Part shown: positions 57,841 to 64,000 of the stretch, in pieces
Layout: the number at the start of each line of letters is the position of its first letter
Position numbering within the stretch: position 1 is the first letter of the stretch
From: Gnetum montanum
Taxonomy: Eukaryota; Streptophyta; Gnetopsida; Gnetales; Gnetaceae
Assembly (NCBI GenBank): GCA_015680685.1
Contig: MNCI01008068.1
Coordinates: 506,115-570,114, forward strand
Reading direction: 5' to 3'
Length of the DNA: 64,000 nt
Made by a program: the position numbers and the translations under genes
The notes under the pieces: generated by a model
Told to the model about the DNA's origin: nothing
Seen by the model: only the letters and a program-made list of their open reading frames with translations
The model's database searches: none

Positions 57841-59228
57841 GTCTAGTGGTATCATGGTTCATTTGCAAAAAGACATTAATTGGTACAACCAAACTATGCT
57901 AGGCTTTATGAAACTAAGCTTGGATTTGCAAAACTAAGTTGGGCTTTACAAAACTAAGCTAGGCTTTGCAAAACTATGCTAGGATTTGTGTGCACAAATA
58001 GAACCCAATTTTATGAACTTTTGAAGTTTAGGTTTTGTTGGGATTTAAAAAATCCAACACATGATGGAAAAATTAGTGGATGGCCAAACTTCTTGTAGTT
58101 TTATATGTTGGGCTTTAAAAATTCTAGGAGTTATTGAAAAATTTAAAAAAAAATAAAAACAAACTTAATATGAAAATTTAAAAATGAAAAAAATTGTTGT
58201 TGATAATATGTTGAGTTTTGGAAAAGATATACTAATATTTTTCCAAAAATATGTTGGTGATAAAAAGAGCAAGTTTTTAATTTTCTTTTTAAAGGGATGT
58301 TGGTGTATTTTCCCTTTATGGAAAAGTAAGCTAGATATTGATGTGCAATCACAAAATATATTTTTTTTAAGAAAAAAGATACATTGGATATCTTGGACGA
58401 AAATGCTAGCCTTATGGGAAGCAAGTGTGTTGATTAACCAAAACTATGCTAAGAATTCTTGATAAAATCAAGCTTGGCTTTTCCAATGAAAACAATTAGA
58501 AAAAATTTCACAACCCAAAGTGATTGAAAACCAACAAAACTATGCTAGTCTTTGAGAAGCCCAAAGGTAGATTTAAGTGTGAATAGAATTTGCTTTATCT
58601 CAAAAGATACCCTGGCTTTGGAAAAGTCTAGCAACTATTCTCAAATTTGTAAAACCACCCAACCTACATTGGTAAAGCCATGTTGGTGTTTAGGAAGTAG
58701 ATGGGTTTTGATTTCAAAACAAAGAGATACGTTGGACTTCCAGCAAGAACTATGTTGCGTGTAGGATAGGCATTTTTCTTTTTTCTTTTTTTTATTTGAA
58801 AAGTGTTGGTATGTTTTTCCTTATGGAAAAACTATGCTGGGGTTATATGATGATGAAAAATGTAATTGATTCACCAAAACTACATTGAGTAGTTTGTAAA
58901 GGAGGAAAGATGGATTGGTTTTGACAATAGACTTGATGGAAAATTTCACAGTAGGAAATGGGTGGTGAAAAAATGCGCCGGCCTTTGGAAAACCCAAGAC
59001 CAAGTTTTAATAACTAAATGTTGTAGGTTTCTCGGTAAACTACACTAGCTTTTGAAAGTCTAGCAACTGTTGTGAATTTTACAACAACATCCAAATTGAT
59101 TGCAATAACCATGCTGGGCAACGTTGGTTTCTTGGTAGGTTTCAATGTGAATTTTAAAAATTTTAACTTGCACAAAATTCTTTTCAAAAGGGAAAAGTAG
59201 AAGTGGGTAAAAAACTTGGGCAAAGGCC
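57841..59228 (-). other. Element D leader with ACTATGCTAGG repeats
   Basis: No coding evidence on the minus strand. At 57,890-57,985 a set of about five units reads AAAACTAAGCTNGGCTTTNC or AAACTATGCTAGGCTTTGCA, with further isolated copies to 59,050. The word ACTATGCTAG is also the core of D's 187-bp array. Confidence 0.65.
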
Positions 59229-59243
59229 CTCCTTCTAATGCTA
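59229..59243 (-). other. Element D primer binding site
   Basis: On the minus strand TAGCATTAGAAGGAG, decayed from TGGCACTAGAAGGAG as in A. It lies six bases after the LTR end. Confidence 0.7.
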
Positions 59244-59249
59244 GAAAAC

Positions 59250-60596
59250 TATAGCACTTAAAAATTTATATCAGTTGAAAAAATCAAAAATCCTAGGGAG
59301 AACAGTTTTAACTTTGAATCCCAAGGACCTCTAAGAAAGAGGATACAAGGTATCCTAGATGGTCTTGTTACTTACCCAAGGACTTAAAAAGTGTAAACAT
59401 TGCAATATAATTTAACCAAGAATGCAAATCTAATCTAAGAAAATGCACAATATTTAAACTTGGAATAAACTTGCAAAAATAAATGAACTGCTAATTTTTA
59501 TTAAAGTAACAAAAATATTATGAGAAAAAAGTTTCAAGATGTACAAATGTGTGCCTAGATGCACAAGGAGTTGCCCGAATAAAGCTTGAAGCCTATTGAA
59601 GCTAGTAGGTTATGTTTTGCAGTCAACCCCACAATCTAGGTACTTCCCAACTTCAATCACCAAACTCCTTAGGGTTTTCAGCTTAGATCTGTGGCGTTGT
59701 TGGAAAGGGGGGTAAAGGTGTTTGGCTTTTTGGAATCTTGGCACTATGATGGGAGTCTCAAATGCCCAATTTATTACCAAATTACTCCAAAATATTTACA
59801 AAATGCCAAAGGTCTCAAGTGCTCAAGGTTGTAGAGGTTGTCCAATCAAATAAGTGTGAAACCTATCGAAAGTGGTTGAAATTGGCATTTATAGGTCTCA
59901 TGGTTTTTGGTTTTTGGCTACAAATTTTTGCCGTGATTATTGATAGATTGATTTGATTTACAAGTGTGGTAAGCTATAATTTTCAACGTAGTCTTCCATT
60001 TTTGGTAAGTTCTGATGCACCTAGGCCACCAAAACCACTCTAGATACCACAAATAGTAAATAGAATTTTTCAACTATACTGGCATCTTGGAATCCATGCT
60101 AAAATTAGTGGAGTAATAATGGAATTGCTAGAAGAATGAAACCCCAATCACTCCAACTCTGGCCTCATGAGAAGATAAAAACCCCCACAACTCCAAAATT
60201 CGCTTTGTATCATCCATGCTAAGGGTTATGACAACTATGCTAGTCACTACTAGAAATATGAAAATCCAACACTTCCAATGCTAGGTGTAGGTGGTTCCAG
60301 CGTAGTTGTGCCTATGAGTAACATAAAACCCATGAAAATGCCAAATTTGGTAGTTTCCATGCCATTTTCAACCTTCCCAAGCTCAAATATAGACATGATA
60401 TGACCTTTTCCAGCTAGGAAGTAAGGCTATAACAACCTATGAGGCATTTTTCAGCCCCAAAAAATTTGTCTTATGTGAGATTGCAATTCATGGGCTATAA
60501 ACCCCACATTTTACAATAAAAATTCATCTTCAAGTGTAGGTGTGAAGGTTACAATGCCAAAAAGGTTGGAACATGCATTTTCATGGTGGTGTTTCA
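59250..60596 (-). repeat. Element D 5' LTR
   Basis: 1,347 bp, uninterrupted. On the minus strand it begins TGAAACACCACC and ends GTGCTATA. It aligns with 2,206-2,318 plus 5,830-7,120. A TATA-like box (TATAAATG, minus strand) lies at about 59,886-59,893. Confidence 0.92.
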
Positions 60597-60601
60597 ACTA
60601 T
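60597..60601. repeat. Right TSD of element D (actat)
   Basis: Counterpart of 2,201-2,205. H protease coding resumes directly after. Confidence 0.9.
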
Positions 60602-60860
60602 CAAGCACCTTGGTTTTCATGATTAGGTAGTTTCTAAGAAAACATTGAATAACATTGTTTTGTTTAATGATACACAAGTAGAGGTTATAGGTTCCATTAG
60701 ATTACCTTCATGATAGGTGATGTTATGTAATATGAGGCTATCTTTATGGTGATTGTGAATGTCTTGGTATCAATGGTATGCTAGGATAACCTTGGCTAGT
60801 CCAATACCAAGATGTATCTTCTCCCATACAACAAGAGATACACATCCCTATTTGTAAGCA
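60602..60860 (+). pseudogene. Host element H: C-terminal half of the aspartic protease
   Basis: Continues from 2,205: LGFHD, then KKTLNNIVLFNDTQVEVIGS (usual T-x-x-GF-x-x-x-x-x-x-x-G-x-I), IRLPL-like, then MVIVNVLVSMVC and DNLG, where the LGRPWL loop is expected, and YLLPYNKRYTSLF, where S-TLHQ-x-x-KF is expected. It is frame-shifted at least once. It closes the domain opened at 2,061 and so proves the D insertion. Confidence 0.65.
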
Positions 60861-61560
60861 TGAGATAATCATCTCAGCAAACATATAGATTCCAAGTATC
60901 TGTTTTCCTAGATTAATAAACCTAATCTTATCACCTTAGAAGCAAATGAGCTTATATTAAGATTGAACTTATATGAAAGCCTAGAGTCTTCTTGTCTCCC
61001 AAGAATTTTGATATCACTATGGACCTAATAGACTTGGCTTGAAGTCTACTTCTAATGTTGAGTTCACTAACTTAGGCTTTAAAGAACTAGACATATCCTT
61101 ATCTAACAAAAAGGATTCTTCTTATCCTTCTTATTCAACTACTCAAAAATTCATTGCAACTCTTTCTTTCATCTTGTTTGCTACTAAGTGGTGGACATTT
61201 ACTAATGTCTATTAGGATTACCTTCAACTATTTTTCTACCATTTTCTATCATTAGGCAATTATGGTTAATGAACAAGATTGATGTTATTTTTTTAACTTA
61301 TCTTAATTAGTTATTATTGATAGGCAACATTAAGTTAATACGTGATTGCTAGTTTTGATGTGTCATGTTAATTCTAGCTATTAATTGCACAAAGATGGAT
61401 ATCTCAAAATAATGTGAGAATATTCTTTATTTTTATAAACTTTCTTATAGTTGACACATATCATAACTTTTGCCATGATGTCTTATTTTAACATCAAACA
61501 CACTTGATGTTTTGCAAATAATTATATGTATCAAATACAAATGATGAAAATATAAATTAT
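60861..61560 (+). other. Host element H downstream of protease
   Basis: Weak plus-strand coding-like text continues to about 61,250 (PKNFDITMDLIDL, LSNKKDSSYPSYST, FATKWWTF), then AT-rich spacer. No RT signature is visible. Confidence 0.45.
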
Positions 61561-64000
61561 AAAAAAATACTCATTGATCTTATTTTTCTCTAATAGTTTC
61601 CTTCTTTGCTTCTTCATTGATTTACATCAAAGTAGGATCTTTTGTCGATCTTTGGAAGCTTTTCCCAAGATTTGCACGTAAAGATCAAGACAAACATATT
61701 AGTTTTATTTTATTTTATCAGTTAGATGAAATAAAACAAAATGATTATTTAAATTTTCTATGCTTACTCTATATCTCTTTGTAAATCTCTAGGATCCATT
61801 ATCCTATCTAGTTTAAGCTAAGATTAACATGTTAAAGATTGAACTTGGAATCTTTGATAGAACGATAGCCCACTCTTCTACTATAATTCCTCTTTGGGAC
61901 CTTTTTTCTCCTCCTCCAAAGTGGAAATCATCACACTATTAGAAAAGTCTTTAAACACTTCTCTTTTAGACTTTTTAATAAGTAAACTTCTCATTTCCTT
62001 ATCTACATATAAACTCTTATTCTTCTTTAATAACCTATAGTACTCTCTTTTGTACCATTGCTTATTTATTTCATGCTTTCTACTTCAACTTTTTGATATC
62101 ACTATCAAATTCCTTAGACTCATCATGGAATGAGTCATCACTAAAGATGATCTCTTTCCTTCCATTAGTGCTCTTTGGAACTCTATAGCTTTATTCCATT
62201 GTCTCTAGTATGCATGGGAAGGAGGGTTATGCCTACCCATATTACTACTCTTTATTTCTACCTCCAATAACTTCACTTGATCATACAACATTTTTATTTG
62301 CATTATCCTTATGTGCTTGCTCTAAAAAATCTAAGAGTATGGCATTAGCATTAACATGCTCTATGACTAGTACTTCCATATCCTTCGCATAGTTGAGAGC
62401 TATACTTATTTTGTTTACAACAACCTTCTCAGCTACTATGTCTACATTGATTATAGAATAATGGAATGTTACCCGATCCTTATCTAATTTAATCTTTAGT
62501 TCTACATGACAAAAAAGAGAACGTTAGATTCTTTATGTCTAATAATGAATGTTATTTTTAGTAATGATATTCTTAACTTACCTTCTTTTGAATACATTAG
62601 TTTCAACTTTGTCTCCATATCATCTACTAAGCCTTCTAACATCATCTACTTATCTTTGATACAAGCTAACACTTTTCTTTTCACCCCTGGTAAAGAGAAG
62701 AAAATGGTTAAGTCTCTTTAACATTAATGTAATCAATATACAAAATTTCAATGTGATGTTAATTATACTTATCATATGATATCAAAAGCTTAGAACTCGT
62801 TAGTTTCTTTATCCACTTGCAAACCTCAACATCATTCAAAACTAGTTTGTTGGTGGTGGAGTGACATCTATTAGAGATAGTGGAGAAATCTCTATTTCTA
62901 TAATTTTGTTCTTCCTCTATCCTTACTCTCCTATTCTTTTTGGTATGTTTCATTGAAGTGTAAATCAAAGAGATTAGAAAAAGATATACTTAATCCATCC
63001 CCTTTATTTTTTTCAATGAAAATAAATCATGAAAGAAAATTTTTCTCCCTTGCTTATGCCTTCCTTTTGACCTTCAAGAATCAAAGGAAGATTAAAACAT
63101 ATCCATTCCACTTACCATTCGAATGCTCTTCTATCTTAGCCAACTTCTACAAAAAATAGTTAAGTGTTAGCTTCATGTCAATTTTTTATAATGTCAAAAC
63201 TAGAAACTATGTCATGTTAATAACACATAGCATAAAAACATAAAATAAACTTACTTATTCATGCCTTCAATTGCTCTTGGGAGACTTTAACTTCCAAGAT
63301 CTTAGGGGAGATTTCTTCTTTCTTTGTCTTCACTTATTTTGTTCTAGCATTTTTCAAATCTATCACACACTAAGAATCCAACTTGATTCATGGTCTTCAA
63401 TGCTAATGTAAGAGAACTTCCACCTCTAATGTTATACTTAAACATTAAACTTTCCAAGTGTTGATATAGTGGAGGCCTAAAGTTTTCTTTTGAAGCAACA
63501 TTAACTTGATTCTCTTCCCTATGAGAAAATAATATTTCCATGACTTTTATTAATTCATGGTAAAAACCAAAATTAAATCTTGCTCTCACCATCTTTCTCT
63601 TTTTCTTTTTTTCTTACTAGGGCAATTTCTTTATTTCTTCTACTATCTCTTGTAAAATAACTGGTTTCTAGTCAACTGTCCTTCCTTGCATCATTACTCC
63701 ATATACCATGTACAAATACTTGGGGGCTAGCTCCTATTTCTAACCTATTTTATTGCAAAAGAGTATCTCAATAAATATAGGAAGAAACTTCTTCAAATAT
63801 TTATTAATCCCTTTATGTACATTAATGGCATCTTTCTCCTCAAATCTCATCCATTTTCCCACAATTTCCAATTCTACTAAGGATAGCTTGGAGCTATCAA
63901 TATGTATTCCCCTCTCTAGGAACCCTAACTAATACCTTAGTGTAGTCGAATCCCAAGTGATGATCATTTGTTTCTAGTCTACATGCATCATAAAAACTAC
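61561..64000 (-). pseudogene. Unidentified antisense spliced coding region after H protease
   Basis: Minus-strand coding text continuing past the window edge. The upstream exon (63,254 to beyond 64,000) has few stops: IHIDSSKLSLVELEIVGKWM, RFEEKDAINVHKGINKYLKK, FLPIFIEILFCNKIG, LAPKYLYMVYGVMMQGRTVD, FNFGFYHELIKVMEILFSHR, SSLTLALKTMNQVGF and LVCDRFEKC. An intron at about 63,151-63,253 has consensus ends (GTAAGTTT and TTTTTTGTAG). Downstream: KLAKIEEHSNGKWN, KRKVLACIKDK, DDMETKLKLMYSKEGKL, VIEHVNANAILLDFLEQAHK; the tail is charged and coiled-coil-like. It has no match I recognise. Its position and orientation mirror the antisense genes of D, A and B. A host gene fragment or another transposon is possible. 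Confidence 0.5.

Noticed and set aside
58143-58462. Overlapping open frames on both strands in D leader as genes
   Set aside because: A/T-rich low-complexity translation (Phe, Lys, Ile) in the untranslated leader; no match in A or B.
1-64000. tRNA, rRNA or intact host genes
   Set aside because: No cloverleaf, rRNA segment or unbroken multi-exon gene was recognised. TGGTATCAGAG sites are primer binding sites, not tRNA genes.

Overview
The window is plant nuclear DNA made almost entirely of nested, decayed LTR retrotransposons. It is AT-rich and has no intact gene. The protein homologies are plant Ty3/gypsy and Ty1/copia. Long nested elements with strong C-to-T decay suggest a large-genome plant, possibly a gymnosperm; this is inference, and I cannot name the species.

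The nesting can be read from target-site duplications (TSDs) and from coding regions that resume after each insertion. Level 0 is host element H (+ strand): gag and half a protease at 1-2,205, with the other protease half at 60,602-60,860. Level 1 is element D (- strand, 2,206-60,596, TSD actat on both sides), inserted inside H's protease. Level 2, inside D: element F (2,319-5,829) in D's 3' LTR; element E (10,885-16,630, TSD acctg/acttg) in D's ~187-bp repeat array; and element A (- strand, 20,872-57,009, TSD ccttg on both sides) in D's gag. Level 3, inside A: element B (+ strand, 39,972-56,245, TSD ttatg on both sides) in A's 5' LTR; a solo LTR (23,609-25,344, TSD gtcat on both sides) in A's integrase; and a copia-type element G (- strand, about 29.4-33.27 kb).

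D, A and B belong to one Ty3/gypsy family. Their LTRs begin TGAA-CA and end CTACA or a decayed form of it. They share a primer site (core CACTAGAAGGAGG), a long gag, and a protease with an LGRPWL-type motif. A retains reverse transcriptase, two RNase H regions and integrase. The second RNase H looks like the archaeal type known from the Tat lineage. D has lost all of pol, and B keeps only the integrase tail. E is a gag-only element of a different type with an Asp-tRNA-like primer site.

The most notable signal is an antisense, intron-containing gene lying directly after the protease in D, A and B, before the RT or the integrase remnant. Its exons can be aligned between copies and its last exon carries a P-x-D-x-x-G-P-x-D peptide. 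It is bordered by a minisatellite built on GGCCTAAAACTAGC. H also has an antisense spliced-looking coding region after its protease (61.56-64.0 kb). Other family features are a ~187-bp array with a 20-bp palindrome and B's many copies of the inverted decamers GACTAYGCTC/GAGCRTAGTC.
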